In this document: piece by piece, positions 44,748 through 53,288 of the stretch
Numbering within the stretch: position 1 is the first letter of the stretch
Layout of the letters: each line of letters opens with the position of its first letter
From: Caulobacter endophyticus
Lineage (GTDB): Bacteria > Pseudomonadota > Alphaproteobacteria > Caulobacterales > Caulobacteraceae
Assembly: GCF_029543245.1 (NCBI RefSeq)
Contig: NZ_JARQWV010000021.1
Coordinates: 45,377-109,376 of the forward strand
Reading direction: 5' to 3'
Length of the DNA stretch: 64,000 nt
Translations under genes and position numbers: made by a program
The notes under the pieces: generated by a model
What the model saw: the letters and a program-made list of their open reading frames with translations, nothing else
What the model was told of the DNA's origin: nothing
Databases searched by the model: none

Positions 44748-45569
44748 TCAGGCCGCCGGCGACGTTTCCGGAACCCATTCGGGCCGGTCCACCCGCACCG
44801 GACGGCCGTCGACGGTCAGCTCCGCGCCCTCGATGCGGTCGAGGCGCAGCAGGGCCATGGCCCGGCCATCGCTTCCGCTCAGCACCTCGCCGGCGCGCAA
44901 GGTCCCGGCCAGCACCTCGGCGCCGAAGGCCGGGGCCGGGCCGTCGAAGACGATCGGCAGCATGCGGTTCTTGATCGTGCCGCGCCGCTTCATGCGGCTG
45001 GTGGTCTCCTGGCCGACGAAGCAGCCCTTCTTGAAGTCGATGCCGGCCAGCAGATCGAAGTCGGCCTCGATCGGATAATTCTTGTCGCTCAGCCAGTCGG
45101 CCGGTCCGGGCACGCCCAGGGCCAGGCGATGGGCCTCGTAGGCGGCCTCGTCGGCGTCGGGTTCGTTCGCCGGGCCGTAGACGCGCGCGCCCAGGGCCGG
45201 CAGGCGCGGATCGGTGTAGAAACCCTCGCCCGTCACCGGCCCGCCAGCCGGATCGAAGGCCGCGGCGACTGCAAGGTCGATCGGCCCGATCTCGACCTTG
45301 GCCCGCAGGCGATACATGGAAAGGCGCGCCACGATCGTCTCGCGGTGCTCGGCGGCGACGTCCAGCAGCGCGCCGTCCGGCAGTCCCGCCACGAACAGGT
45401 CGTAGAGCAGCCGCCCCTGCGGCGTCAGCAGGCCGGAAAAGCGCAGCTCGCCCGGCGCCAGGGTGTCGACGTCCTGGGTCAGCAGGCCCTGCAGGAAGCT
45501 GCGCCAGTCGGGGCCGGCGACGGCGATGACGGCGCGGGACGGAAGGCGGGCGAGACGCGTGTTGCTCAT
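44748..45569 (-). CDS. ygfZ: YgfZ-like folate-binding tRNA/Fe-S maintenance protein
   Basis: 273-residue relative of GcvT. The family motif K-G-C-F-V-G-Q-E lies in IDFKKGCFVGQETTSRMKRRG (shown here in parts: KKGCFVGQE). In E. coli YgfZ uses folate and the motif cysteine to support iron-sulfur enzymes such as MiaB. The N-terminal half (VIAVAGPDWRSFLQGLLTQD, FSGLLTPQGRLLYD) is the usual GcvT-like fold. Gene stands alone between two secreted-protein genes and a GT9 gene. Confidence 0.92.
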   Translation of the reverse strand: MSNTRLARLPSRAVIAVAGPDWRSFLQGLLTQDVDTLAPGELRFSGLLTPQGRLLYDLFVAGLPDGALLDVAAEHRETIVARLSMYRLRAKVEIGPIDLAVAAAFDPAGGPVTGEGFYTDPRLPALGARVYGPANEPDADEAAYEAHRLALGVPGPADWLSDKNYPIEADFDLLAGIDFKKGCFVGQETTSRMKRRGTIKNRMLPIVFDGPAPAFGAEVLAGTLRAGEVLSGSDGRAMALLRLDRIEGAELTVDGRPVRVDRPEWVPETSPAA

Positions 45570-45678
45570 GGCCGCACATGTGGCGCCGAGGCGACGCCGA
45601 CGCCAGTCTTTCGGCTCAAGAAAGCTTAAGCGGGATAACGGGATGCGTTGACAGCCGGTTCACCCTATACATGGACCG

Positions 45679-46878
45679 ATGACACAGCGGGCCTTCCCGA
45701 TTCTCTTCATCACCGCCACGCGTATTGGCGACGCCGTGCTGTCGTCCGGCCTGATCAAACTTCTCTCCGATCAGATCCCCAACGCCCGCTTCACCATCGT
45801 CGCCGGCCCGCTGGCCGCGCCGCTGTTCGCCCACGTGCCCGGCCTCGACCGGGTGATCGTCATGGAAAAGGGCAAGGGCAAGGGCCATTGGTTCAAGCTG
45901 TGGAACCAGGTGCGCCACAAGAAGTGGGGCCTGGTCGTCGACCTGCGGGGCAGCGCAACCGCCCTTTTCCTGCGCCGCGAGAAGCGGGCGATCTGGAAGA
46001 AGACCCCCGGCGAGATCGCCCACAAGGTGGTCGAGACCGCCCGCGTGCTGAAGATCGAGGGCGAGCCGCCGGCCCCGCACCTCTACATCACGCCGGAAGT
46101 CCAGGCCCTGGCCGACCAGATGCTGGCCCCGCGCGGCGGCGAGCCGGCTGGCCCGATCCTGGCCATGGGCCCGGCCGCCAACTGGATCGGCAAGGTCTGG
46201 CCGATCGAGCGCTTCACCCAGACCGCAGCCCAACTGCTGGGTCCCGGCGGCAAGCTGGAGGGCGGACGCTTGCTGATCCTGGGCGGTCCCGAGGACGGCC
46301 GCATGGTCGAGGAGCTGCGCATGGCCTCGGCCCGGGGCCGCTGCATCGACCTGACGGGCAAGGTGGATCTCCTGACCGCCTATGCCGCCCTCAAGCGCGC
46401 CGAACTCTTCATCGGCAACGACAGCGGCCTGATGCACATCGCCGCCGCCGCCGGCACGCCTACCGTCGGCCTGTTCGGCCCGTCGGACGAGCGCCGATAT
46501 GGCCCGTGGGGCGCTTTGACCCGCGCCGTGCGCGGCCCGCGCGACTTCGACCAGTTCAAGGCCGTCGACCCCGACCTGTCGCAAGCCATCCGCCACATGA
46601 GCGACCTGCCGGTGGCCAAGGTGGTGCGCGCCGCGATCGAGCTGCTCGACGAGGCCCGGGCCGGCGCCATTCCGCCGACGGCCGTTGAGCCCGAGCCCGT
46701 CGTCGAGGCTGCGCCGCCGACCGAGGCGCCGATCGAGGCGCCAGCCGAGACGCCCATGGCCAGCGAGGCCGCGCCGGAACTGCCGCTCGACATGCCCGCG
46801 CCCGAGGCCGAACCCAAGCTCAAGGTCTCGCCCCGCCGCCGCAAGCGACCGGACGGCGAAGCCAGCCCGCAGGCCTGA
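45679..46878 (+). CDS. Glycosyltransferase family 9 (heptosyltransferase-like)
   Basis: 399-residue cytosolic, peripheral membrane glycosyltransferase. The N-terminal half has FITATRIGDAVLSSGLI and DRVIVMEKGKGKGHW; the C-terminal nucleotide-sugar half has GPAANWIGKVWPIERF, LILGGPEDG, DLTGKVDLL and LFIGNDSGLMHIAAAAGTP, the GT9 hallmarks. It adds a sugar, probably a heptose or similar, to LPS core. The last 60 residues are an unusual Pro/Glu/Ala-rich tail ending in a basic patch (RRRKRPDG), not part of the domain. Confidence 0.9.
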   Translation: MTQRAFPILFITATRIGDAVLSSGLIKLLSDQIPNARFTIVAGPLAAPLFAHVPGLDRVIVMEKGKGKGHWFKLWNQVRHKKWGLVVDLRGSATALFLRREKRAIWKKTPGEIAHKVVETARVLKIEGEPPAPHLYITPEVQALADQMLAPRGGEPAGPILAMGPAANWIGKVWPIERFTQTAAQLLGPGGKLEGGRLLILGGPEDGRMVEELRMASARGRCIDLTGKVDLLTAYAALKRAELFIGNDSGLMHIAAAAGTPTVGLFGPSDERRYGPWGALTRAVRGPRDFDQFKAVDPDLSQAIRHMSDLPVAKVVRAAIELLDEARAGAIPPTAVEPEPVVEAAPPTEAPIEAPAETPMASEAAPELPLDMPAPEAEPKLKVSPRRRKRPDGEASPQA

Positions 46879-46882
46879 TCCG

Positions 46883-47440
46883 ATGAAGACGGTCCTGGCG
46901 CTGTGCGCGCTGCTCGGCCTCTCGGCCGCCCCGGCGGTCGCCGCGCCGCAAACACCCGGCGATCAGTTCTTCGCCCGCCTGACGGCCCTGTGCGGCAAGA
47001 CCCTGACCGGGCAAGTGGTGGCCGGCGACGCGGCCGACGAGCCGTTCCGCAAGTCGGCGCTGGTGATGACCGTGGCCAGCTGCGACGCCCACGAGATCCG
47101 CATCCCCTTCCACGTGGGCGAGGACCGCTCGCGCACTTGGATCGTCACCCGTTTCGATAATGGCGGCCTGCGCCTCAAGCACGACCACCGCCACGCCGAC
47201 GGCGTCGAGGACGAGCTGTCCCGCTATGGCGGCGACACGGTCGACGCCGGCTCGGCCGACCTCCAGCGCTTTCCGGTCGACGCGGAGTCCAAGGCGATGT
47301 TCACCCGCCTGAACCGCGCGGTGTCGAACACCAATGTCTGGTCGCTGGGCCTGACCGACCAGGCCTTCACCTACGAGCTGTCCCGCCCCGGCCGCCTGTT
47401 CCGGGTGTCGTTCGACCTGGGCGAAGGGTCCCAACCCTAA
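46883..47440 (+). CDS. Secreted protein of unknown function
   Basis: 185 residues starting four bases after the GT9 stop, so probably cotranscribed. Signal peptide MKTVLALCALLGLSAAPAVA, then FFARLTALCGKTLTGQVVAG with a cysteine pair partner in ASCDAHEIRIPFHVGEDRSR. RTWIVTRFDNGGLRLKHDHR and the C-terminal TYELSRPGRLFRVSFDLG suggest a single beta-rich domain. I have seen similar proteins only as hypothetical. The last bases run into repeat element B3. Confidence 0.78.
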   Translation: MKTVLALCALLGLSAAPAVAAPQTPGDQFFARLTALCGKTLTGQVVAGDAADEPFRKSALVMTVASCDAHEIRIPFHVGEDRSRTWIVTRFDNGGLRLKHDHRHADGVEDELSRYGGDTVDAGSADLQRFPVDAESKAMFTRLNRAVSNTNVWSLGLTDQAFTYELSRPGRLFRVSFDLGEGSQP

Positions 47441-47441
47441 C

Positions 47442-47487
47442 CCTCCCCCGATCTCCCCCGCGAAGGCGGGGACCCAAGCTGAGCGTG
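47442..47487. repeat. Family B unit, left flank of GIY-YIG gene
   Basis: Unit with CTCCCCCGCGAAGGCGGGGA then CCCAAGCTGAG. It is repeated in the same direction downstream of the GIY-YIG gene at 47914. Confidence 0.85.
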
Positions 47488-47550
47488 CCGCGCTCACACG
47501 CCAATCAACGTTGCGACCCGCGAACAAGTTGGCCATTGCACGCACAGATT

Positions 47551-47565
47551 GTTCTCTTTATGTTC
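47551..47565 (+). promoter_or_regulatory. LexA (SOS) box upstream of GIY-YIG gene
   Basis: Plus strand reads GTTC-TCTTTAT-GTTC, a perfect GTTC-N7-GTTC, ending 30 bases before the ATG of the GIY-YIG gene. Confidence 0.75.
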
Positions 47566-47595
47566 TCATGGATCAACACCAGCACGGCCTGATCC

Positions 47596-47889
47596 ATGGA
47601 TCTCGTGTTCTCGGTCTACATCCTGGCCAGCGCCCCCTACGGCACCCTCTATTGCGGCCATACCGACTATCTCGCCCGCCGCATCTGGCAGCAGCGGGAA
47701 GAGCATTTTCGGGGCTTCACCCGTCGCTACGGCGTGCACCGCCTGGTCTGGTACGAGAATGGCGACAGCCGTGAGGGCGTGCTCATTCGCGAGCGCCAGA
47801 TCAAGAAGTGGAACCGCGCGTGGAAGATCCGGCTGATCGAGGCGATGAACCCACAGTGGCTGGATCTGTACGAGACGCTGAACTGCTGA
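47596..47889 (+). CDS. GIY-YIG nuclease-superfamily protein
   Basis: 97-residue single-domain protein. The first motif is VYILASAPYGTLYCGHT, a GIY-YIG variant (VYI...LYCG), with the arginine in DYLARRIWQQRE. The catalytic-type glutamate lies in LIRERQIKKWNRAWKIRLIE, and NPQWLDLYE ends the domain. This is the common small standalone (UPF0213-like) form. No DNA-binding add-on domain is present. It is flanked by family B repeats on both sides and has a LexA box in its promoter. No good Shine-Dalgarno sequence is seen, so the start is likely but not certain. Confidence 0.9.
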   Translation: MDLVFSVYILASAPYGTLYCGHTDYLARRIWQQREEHFRGFTRRYGVHRLVWYENGDSREGVLIRERQIKKWNRAWKIRLIEAMNPQWLDLYETLNC

Positions 47890-47913
47890 GCGATCGTACT
47901 GGCTGGACGCCTC

Positions 47914-48033
47914 CCCCTCCCCGATCTCCCCCGCGAAGGCGGGGGCCCAAGCTGAGTCAGAAGCGTGTTCCTGCCTGACGCTCTCATAGGTCTCTAATCC
48001 CGCTTGGATCCCCGCCTTCGCGGGGAAGCTCGG
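47914..48033. repeat. Intergenic palindromic element, family B copy 4 (right flank of GIY-YIG gene)
   Basis: A complete inverted pair: left unit at 47914-47958 (same direction as 47442-47487) and right unit at 47998-48033 (CGCTTGGATCCCCGCCTTCG). Together with the left flank this gives the order unit, gene, unit, inverted unit. Confidence 0.87.
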
Positions 48034-48121
48034 AGCGGGTTTCCGGAGGAAGCCGAGAAACCCATTGCCTCCCGCACGCTCCAGACCTAGACCGCCCCAA
48101 ACCACCGCAGGAGCGCGCCCC

Positions 48122-49456
48122 ATGTCCCAGACCTTCGACCTGATCGTCCGTGGGGGCGAGGTGGTGAACCACGCCGGGCGCGGCATCACCGACATCGGCG
48201 TCCGCGGCGGCAAGATCGTCGCCATCGGCGACCTCTCCCAGGCCAGCGCCGGCGAGGTGTTCGACGCCTCGGGCCTGACCGTGCTGCCCGGCGTGATCGA
48301 CAGCCAGGTGCACTTCCGCGAGCCGGGCCTGGAGTGGAAGGAAGACCTGGAAAGCGGATCGCGCGGCGCGGCCCTCGGCGGCGTCGTGGCCGTGTTCGAG
48401 ATGCCCAACACCGAGCCGACCACCACCGATCCCGACGCCCTGGCCGACAAGCTCAAGCGCGCCAAGAACCGGATGCACACCGACCACGCCTTCTATGTCG
48501 GCGGCACCCACGAGAACGCCAACTTCCTGGGCGAGCTGGAGCGCCTTCCCGGCTGCTGCGGCATCAAGGTGTTCATGGGCGCCTCGACCGGCAGCCTGCT
48601 GGTGCAGGACGACGAGGGCGTCGAGAACGTGCTGCGGCATGTCAACCGCCGCGCGGCCTTCCACTCGGAAGACGAATACCGCCTGGCCGAGCGCCGCAGC
48701 CTCGCCCGTCCCGGCGACTGGACCAGCCACCCCGAGGTGCGCGACGCCCAGGCCGCCCTGCAATCGACCCACCGCCTGGTGCGCATCGCCAAGAACCTGG
48801 GCAAGCGCATCCACGTGCTGCACGTCACCACCAAGGAAGAGATCGACTTCCTGGCGCTTAACAAGGACGTCGCCAGCGTCGAGGTCACGCCTCAGCACCT
48901 GACCCTGGTCGCGCCCGAGGCCTATGAGCGCCTGAAGGGCTTCGCACAGATGAACCCGCCGATCCGCGACGCCTATCACGTGGCCGGCGTCTGGCGCGGC
49001 ATCGAGGCCGGCATCGCCGACGTGCTGGGCTCCGACCACGCCCCGCACACCCGCGAGGAGAAGGCCCGTCCCTACCCGGCCTCGCCGTCGGGCATGCCGG
49101 GCGTGCAGACGCTCGTTCCCGTCATGCTGACGCATGTGGTGGACGGCAAGCTGTCCCTCGAGCGCTTCGTTGATTTGACCAGCCATGGCGTCAACCGCGT
49201 GTTCGGCCTGGCCGACAAGGGCCGCCTGGCCGAAGGCTTCGACGCCGACTTCACCATCGTCGACATGAAGGCCCGCAAGGTCATCACCCACGAGCAGATG
49301 GCCAACCGCGCCGGCTGGACCCCGTTCGACGGCTTCGAGGCCAAGGCCTGGCCGGTGGCGACCATCGTCCGCGGCATCGTGGTCATGCGCGACGACGAGA
49401 TCGTGGCCGAGGGCCGCGGCGAGCCGGTGCGCTTCCTGGAGACCCTGGCGCACTAG
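48122..49456 (+). CDS. pyrC: Dihydroorotase / cyclic amidohydrolase
   Basis: 444-residue metal-dependent amidohydrolase, most likely dihydroorotase of pyrimidine synthesis. Signatures: PGVIDSQVHFREPG with the HxR motif, EMPNTEPTTT with the substrate asparagine region, GIKVFMGASTGSLLV, VLHVTTKEEI with a metal histidine, VTPQHL, GSDHAPHTREEK with the catalytic aspartate, and SPSGMPGVQT. Hydantoinase or allantoinase activity cannot be excluded by sequence alone. No other pyrimidine gene is linked. Repeat elements B4 and B5 flank it. Confidence 0.86.
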   Translation: MSQTFDLIVRGGEVVNHAGRGITDIGVRGGKIVAIGDLSQASAGEVFDASGLTVLPGVIDSQVHFREPGLEWKEDLESGSRGAALGGVVAVFEMPNTEPTTTDPDALADKLKRAKNRMHTDHAFYVGGTHENANFLGELERLPGCCGIKVFMGASTGSLLVQDDEGVENVLRHVNRRAAFHSEDEYRLAERRSLARPGDWTSHPEVRDAQAALQSTHRLVRIAKNLGKRIHVLHVTTKEEIDFLALNKDVASVEVTPQHLTLVAPEAYERLKGFAQMNPPIRDAYHVAGVWRGIEAGIADVLGSDHAPHTREEKARPYPASPSGMPGVQTLVPVMLTHVVDGKLSLERFVDLTSHGVNRVFGLADKGRLAEGFDADFTIVDMKARKVITHEQMANRAGWTPFDGFEAKAWPVATIVRGIVVMRDDEIVAEGRGEPVRFLETLAH

Positions 49457-49497
49457 CCTCCGAACGGATCTACACGAGCGGTTCTGTCCGTTTCTCT

Positions 49498-49605
49498 CCG
49501 AGCATCCCCGCGAAGGCGGGGATCCAAGATGCATTTCAGGAAACGGCGCGGCCGTGGACCGCCCGCAGCCTCCGCTTGGGTCCCCGCCTTCGCGGGGAAG
49601 GACGG
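49498..49605. repeat. Intergenic palindromic element, family B copy 5
   Basis: Left unit at 49498-49530 (CATCCCCGCGAAGGCGGGGA) and inverted right unit at 49571-49605 (CTTGGGTCCCCGCCTTCGCG), with about 40 bases between. It lies between the convergent dihydroorotase and DUF2235 genes. Confidence 0.85.
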
Positions 49606-49640
49606 ACTGGGGGCGACAGCCGGCTGAATGTCGCCCCGGC

Positions 49641-51185
49641 CTACCTCCCGAACAAACCGCGCACCCAGGCGCCGACGCCCGCCAGGACGTCGGCCGCCGG
49701 GGCGCCGATGCCGAGCGGCAGCAGCCGCAGCAGTTCGTGGGCGACCACGCCCAGCAGCCAGACCAGCAGCAGGGCGCCGGCGATCAGCGCCAGCACGAAC
49801 AGCAGCCGGAACGGCGGTCCGGTCACCAGCTCGACATAGCGGTGCGGGCCAAGCCTGGTCTCGCCGGTGAACGGCGCGAACACCTTGGGCCGGTAGTGCG
49901 CCATCCGCGTCCAGCGCAGGCGCGCGCCGGGATGCACCTCGTCGCGCCCGATCGACACCGCCCGCGAGCGATAGCCGCCGATCATCCCCAGCAGGTCGGT
50001 CATCCACACCGGCCGCAGCGTTCCGGGCCGGCGCCCGATGCGCCAGTCGACCAGCGGATTGGCCAGATCCCCGGCCTGGGCCAGCTCGCCATCGGGCCGG
50101 TCGTCGAACACCAGACCCGCCGCCTGCGCCCCTTCCGCCACCCACAGCAGGGCGGCGCTGGACAGGCCCAGCTCGAAATTGCCGCCGCCGACCGCCCCGT
50201 GGTCGCCCGGAAACCACTTCTGCTGATAGCGCCGCTCGCCATAGGGGATGTAGCCGGGCGCCCTGCGGTCGACGACCTGGGCCAGGGACTGGACCGCCCG
50301 CCCCGCCTTGGCCGCCCGCGCGTTGCCCGCCTTGATCCCGGCGTTCAGTTCCTCGGTGGCGGTGATGTTCAGGTCGCGGATATTGGAGAACGGCGCGGCG
50401 CTGAAGGTGCGGCGGTCCTCGTCGGCGGCGATGGCGTGGCGCAGGCTCTCGATCAGCTTCGACGCCTCGGTGTCGTGGAAACGGAAGCGCTTGTTGAACG
50501 CCGACAGCAGCCAGAAGCGGTCGGGCACGCCCAGCGAACCCACCGTGTCCCATAAGCCCAGATAGCGGATCCTAACCGCCCGTCTGCGGCGCACCTCGTC
50601 GGTCAGCAGGCAGTCCTCGCCCTCGGCCGCGTCGGCCGCCCGGCGGGTCACGGTGGTCTCGCCGACCTTGCGCAGCAGGTCCTCGGCGCCCACCACCTCG
50701 CGCCGCGAATAGCGGTCGCGGAACTCCTGGCACTCGGGCCCGGCGGGATGGATCTTGCGGTTGCGATAGAGGGCCATCGCCTCGGGCACCCGCTGCAAAT
50801 GCTCGGGCCGCAGAATGCCGCACTTGCGGATCAGGCCGCACAGGCTGCGGGCGGTGTAGGCCCCGCGGCTGAAGCCGAAGATGAAGATCTCGTCGTCCGG
50901 TTCCTTGTAGTTCAGGACGATGAAACGGTAGGCCTGCTCGATCTTGCGGTCGAGGCCCGCCCCGAAGGCGCCGCCGAGGATGGCCTCGAGGCGATCGCTG
51001 GTGCGGCTGACCCCCGTCGCGGTGCCCACGCCCTCGTCGTAATAGACCACCTGCGGCACGCCAGGCTTGCCGTTCTGGCCGGGCGGATCGCGCACCACCG
51101 AGCGCGCCAGCCGCGCCACATTGGTCAGGTTCTGCATCTGCAGCCCGTTCCAGGTGCCGTCGCAGAACACCGCCAACCGGATCAT
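49641..51185 (-). CDS. DUF2235 alpha/beta-hydrolase-like protein
   Basis: 514 residues; ATG at 51185 has GGGGGAGG just upstream. It starts MIRLAVFCDGTWNG, the DUF2235 hallmark, and has the nucleophile elbow in FIFGFSRGAYTAR (GFSRG, about S105). HGAVGGGNFELG carries the late histidine. Two hydrophobic stretches at about 470-495 (LLFVLALIAGALLLVWLLG) and near the end suggest membrane attachment. The catalytic domain is related to Tle1-type T6SS phospholipases, but there are no T6SS genes here, so a housekeeping lipid or ester hydrolase is equally possible. Confidence 0.88.
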   Translation of the reverse strand: MIRLAVFCDGTWNGLQMQNLTNVARLARSVVRDPPGQNGKPGVPQVVYYDEGVGTATGVSRTSDRLEAILGGAFGAGLDRKIEQAYRFIVLNYKEPDDEIFIFGFSRGAYTARSLCGLIRKCGILRPEHLQRVPEAMALYRNRKIHPAGPECQEFRDRYSRREVVGAEDLLRKVGETTVTRRAADAAEGEDCLLTDEVRRRRAVRIRYLGLWDTVGSLGVPDRFWLLSAFNKRFRFHDTEASKLIESLRHAIAADEDRRTFSAAPFSNIRDLNITATEELNAGIKAGNARAAKAGRAVQSLAQVVDRRAPGYIPYGERRYQQKWFPGDHGAVGGGNFELGLSSAALLWVAEGAQAAGLVFDDRPDGELAQAGDLANPLVDWRIGRRPGTLRPVWMTDLLGMIGGYRSRAVSIGRDEVHPGARLRWTRMAHYRPKVFAPFTGETRLGPHRYVELVTGPPFRLLFVLALIAGALLLVWLLGVVAHELLRLLPLGIGAPAADVLAGVGAWVRGLFGR

Positions 51186-51291
51186 GATCGCCTCCCCCAA
51201 GGCACAATCTTTGCGCGAAGCTATCCCCATTGAAGCCGACGGTAAACGCGCTTGCGGCGGGTGCTGGGGGCTCGACTTTTTTCGTCGGCGT

Positions 51292-51318
51292 TGTCGAATG
51301 CGGCCGGCCCGGCGCGTC
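51292..51318 (+). promoter_or_regulatory. ECF42-like promoter (TGTCGA-N17-CGTC)
   Basis: TGTCGA at 51292-51297 and CGTC at 51315-51318 are 17 bases apart, about 48 bases before the first DGPF gene. As I recall, ECF42 sigma factors recognise TGTCGA in the -35 region and CGA/TC in the -10 region, so this is a good self-activation candidate. Confidence 0.6.
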
Positions 51319-51366
51319 TCTCCTTCGAAGGCGGCGCACAGGGCGTCCGCCGGACGGAGACCCGCC

Positions 51367-51714
51367 ATGAAGTACATGCTGCTGATCTACGAGACCGAGG
51401 CCCACTACGCCGGCGAGACCGGGCAGACGCTGCTGGCCGACGTCATAGCCGGGCACATGCGGTTCACCGAGGAACTGCAGGCGGCGGGCGTCGACTGGAG
51501 CGGCTCGGAGCTGGCCCCCACCCAGGCGGCCTCGACCCTGACCCAGGACGGCGTCGTGCACGACGGCCCGTTCGCCGAGACCCACGAGCAGTTGGGCGGC
51601 TTCTACCTGGTCGACGTCGCCGACCACGCCGCGGCGGTGGAGTGGGCGCGCAAGATCCCGCTGTCGCCCGGCGGCAAGATCGAGATCCGTCCCACCGGCG
51701 ACAACTGCGGCTAG
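51367..51714 (+). CDS. DGPF (YCII-related) protein 1
   Basis: 115-residue YCII-like domain protein. It starts MKYMLLIYETEAHYAG and has the name-giving HDGPFAETHEQLGGFYLVDV. Such DGPF proteins are the partners and targets of ECF42 sigma factors; the biochemical role is unknown. GGACGGAGA precedes the ATG. First gene of a three-gene set (two DGPF proteins and the sigma factor) with an ECF-like promoter upstream. Confidence 0.93.
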   Translation: MKYMLLIYETEAHYAGETGQTLLADVIAGHMRFTEELQAAGVDWSGSELAPTQAASTLTQDGVVHDGPFAETHEQLGGFYLVDVADHAAAVEWARKIPLSPGGKIEIRPTGDNCG

Positions 51715-51717
51715 GCC

Positions 51718-52032
51718 GTGCGCTACGCCCTTCTGATCTATGAGGACGAGGCGGCCGCCGCCGCCCTGGCCCCGGTCCGCCGGGCCTTCGCCGCCGCCCT
51801 TGCAGCGGCGGGGGTCCTGCGCGGGCAGGCGGCGCTGAAGAGCGCGGACACCGCCACCACCCTGCGGCGGGACAGCCCTCTGCACGACGGCCCGCACGCC
51901 GAGGCCGGCGAGCCGTTGGCCGGCCTCTATCTGATCGAGGCCGGCGACCTGGACGCGGCCCTGGCCTGGGCCCGCCGCCTGCCGCTGGGCGACGGCGCGG
52001 TCGAGGTGCGGCCGCTGGCCGAGGCGGCGTGA
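51718..52032 (+). CDS. DGPF-like (YCII-related) protein 2
   Basis: 104 residues from a GTG start three bases after the first DGPF stop. It shares the fold (MRYALLIYEDEAAA, HDGPHAEAGEPLAGLYLIEA) but has DGPH where the family has DGPF and is shorter in the middle. It likely arose by duplication. The stop codon overlaps the sigma factor start (GTGA), so expression is coupled. Confidence 0.88.
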   Translation: MRYALLIYEDEAAAAALAPVRRAFAAALAAAGVLRGQAALKSADTATTLRRDSPLHDGPHAEAGEPLAGLYLIEAGDLDAALAWARRLPLGDGAVEVRPLAEAA

Positions 52033-53258
52033 GCCCCGAGCTCGACCGCGCCGCGCGCGAGGCCGGCGGCCGGATCATCGCCGCCCTGGCCGCCGGCTTT
52101 CGCGACCTCGACCTGGCCGAGGACGGCTTCGCCGAGGCCTGCGCCCGGGCGGCGGCGACCTGGCCGCGCGACGGCGTGCCGCGCCAGCCCGCCGCCTGGC
52201 TCTACGCCGCCGCCCGCCGCTGCGCGCTGGACGCCCTGCGCAAACGGGCCGTGCGCGCGCGGCTGTCGCCCGACGCGCCCGAGCCGGAACCGACCGTGGA
52301 GGACGCCCTGGTCTCGGACGAGCGGCTGATCCCCGACGAGCGCCTGCGGCTGATCTTCGTCTGTTGCCATCCCGCCGTGGCCCCGGAGTCGCGGGCGGCC
52401 CTGACCCTGCGCCTGGTCTGCGGCCTGTCGGTGCAGGAGATCGCCCGCGCCTTTCTGGTGAGCGACGCGGCGATGTTCCAGCGCCTGACCCGCGCCAAGA
52501 AGAAGATCGCCCAGGCCGGTGTCGCCTTCGAGGTTCCGGGTCCCGAGGCCTGGCCGCAGCGGCTGTCGGCGGTGCTGTCGACCCTGGAGGTCGCCTACGC
52601 CAAGGCCCACGAAGACGCCGCCGGATCCGGCGCCCACGCCGGTTACGCCCGCGAGATCCTCGACCTGACGGCGGCCCTGGCCGAGCTGGCCCCGGGCGAG
52701 GCCGAATGCCTGGCCCTGGCCGCCCTGGTCCGCTACGCCGAGGCCCGGCGGCCGGCCCGGCTGGACGAGACCGGGGCCATGACGCCGCTGTCGCAGCAGG
52801 ACCCCGCCCTCTGGCGCCGCCCGCTGATCGAGGAGGCCCAGGCCTATCTGCGCCGCGCCGCCGATCTCGACCGGCCCGGCCCTCGCCAGCTTCAGGCCGC
52901 CGTCCACGCCGTCTGGTGCGGCCGCAAGAGCCTGGACGAGCCACCGCGCTGGGGCGCGGTGCTGGCCCTCTACGACGCCCTGCTGGTCTGGCGCGACGAC
53001 GCCGTGGCCCGCCTCAACCGCGCCGTGGCCCTGGCCGAGGTCGCGGGGCCGCAGGCCGCCCTGGCCGAGGTCGACCAGCTGGACGCCCAACGCCTGGCGG
53101 CCTTCCGGCCGTTCCACGCCGTGCGCGCCGACCTGCTGGCCCGCCTCTCCCGTCCCAAGGAGGCCCGCGCCGCCTGCGACCTGGCCCTGGCGCTGGACCC
53201 CGCCCCGGCCGAGCGGCTTTGGCTGGAGCGCCGCCGAACGGCGCTCGGCGAGGATTGA
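52029..53258 (+). CDS. ECF42-type RNA polymerase sigma factor
   Basis: 409 residues, GTG start. Sigma-2 region about 15-75 (WLYAAARRCALDALRKRAVR) and sigma-4 region about 110-165 (ESRAALTLRLVCGLSVQEIA, RLTRAKKKI). The remaining about 230 residues form the long C-terminal extension of ECF42 factors (DUF6596 and TPR-like helices: ARLNRAVALAEVAGPQAAL, AACDLALALDPAPAE). ECF42 factors have no classical anti-sigma factor; the extension is thought to control activity. Gene order DGPF-DGPF-sigma matches the known family context. Confidence 0.92.
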   Translation: MSPELDRAAREAGGRIIAALAAGFRDLDLAEDGFAEACARAAATWPRDGVPRQPAAWLYAAARRCALDALRKRAVRARLSPDAPEPEPTVEDALVSDERLIPDERLRLIFVCCHPAVAPESRAALTLRLVCGLSVQEIARAFLVSDAAMFQRLTRAKKKIAQAGVAFEVPGPEAWPQRLSAVLSTLEVAYAKAHEDAAGSGAHAGYAREILDLTAALAELAPGEAECLALAALVRYAEARRPARLDETGAMTPLSQQDPALWRRPLIEEAQAYLRRAADLDRPGPRQLQAAVHAVWCGRKSLDEPPRWGAVLALYDALLVWRDDAVARLNRAVALAEVAGPQAALAEVDQLDAQRLAAFRPFHAVRADLLARLSRPKEARAACDLALALDPAPAERLWLERRRTALGED

Positions 53259-53288
53259 ACGCGCGTTTGCGGCGGGACATAAAAGGGG

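Noticed and set aside
49641..51185. Type VI secretion effector locus
   Set aside because: DUF2235 is related to Tle1, but no VgrG, Hcp, PAAR or immunity gene is adjacent.
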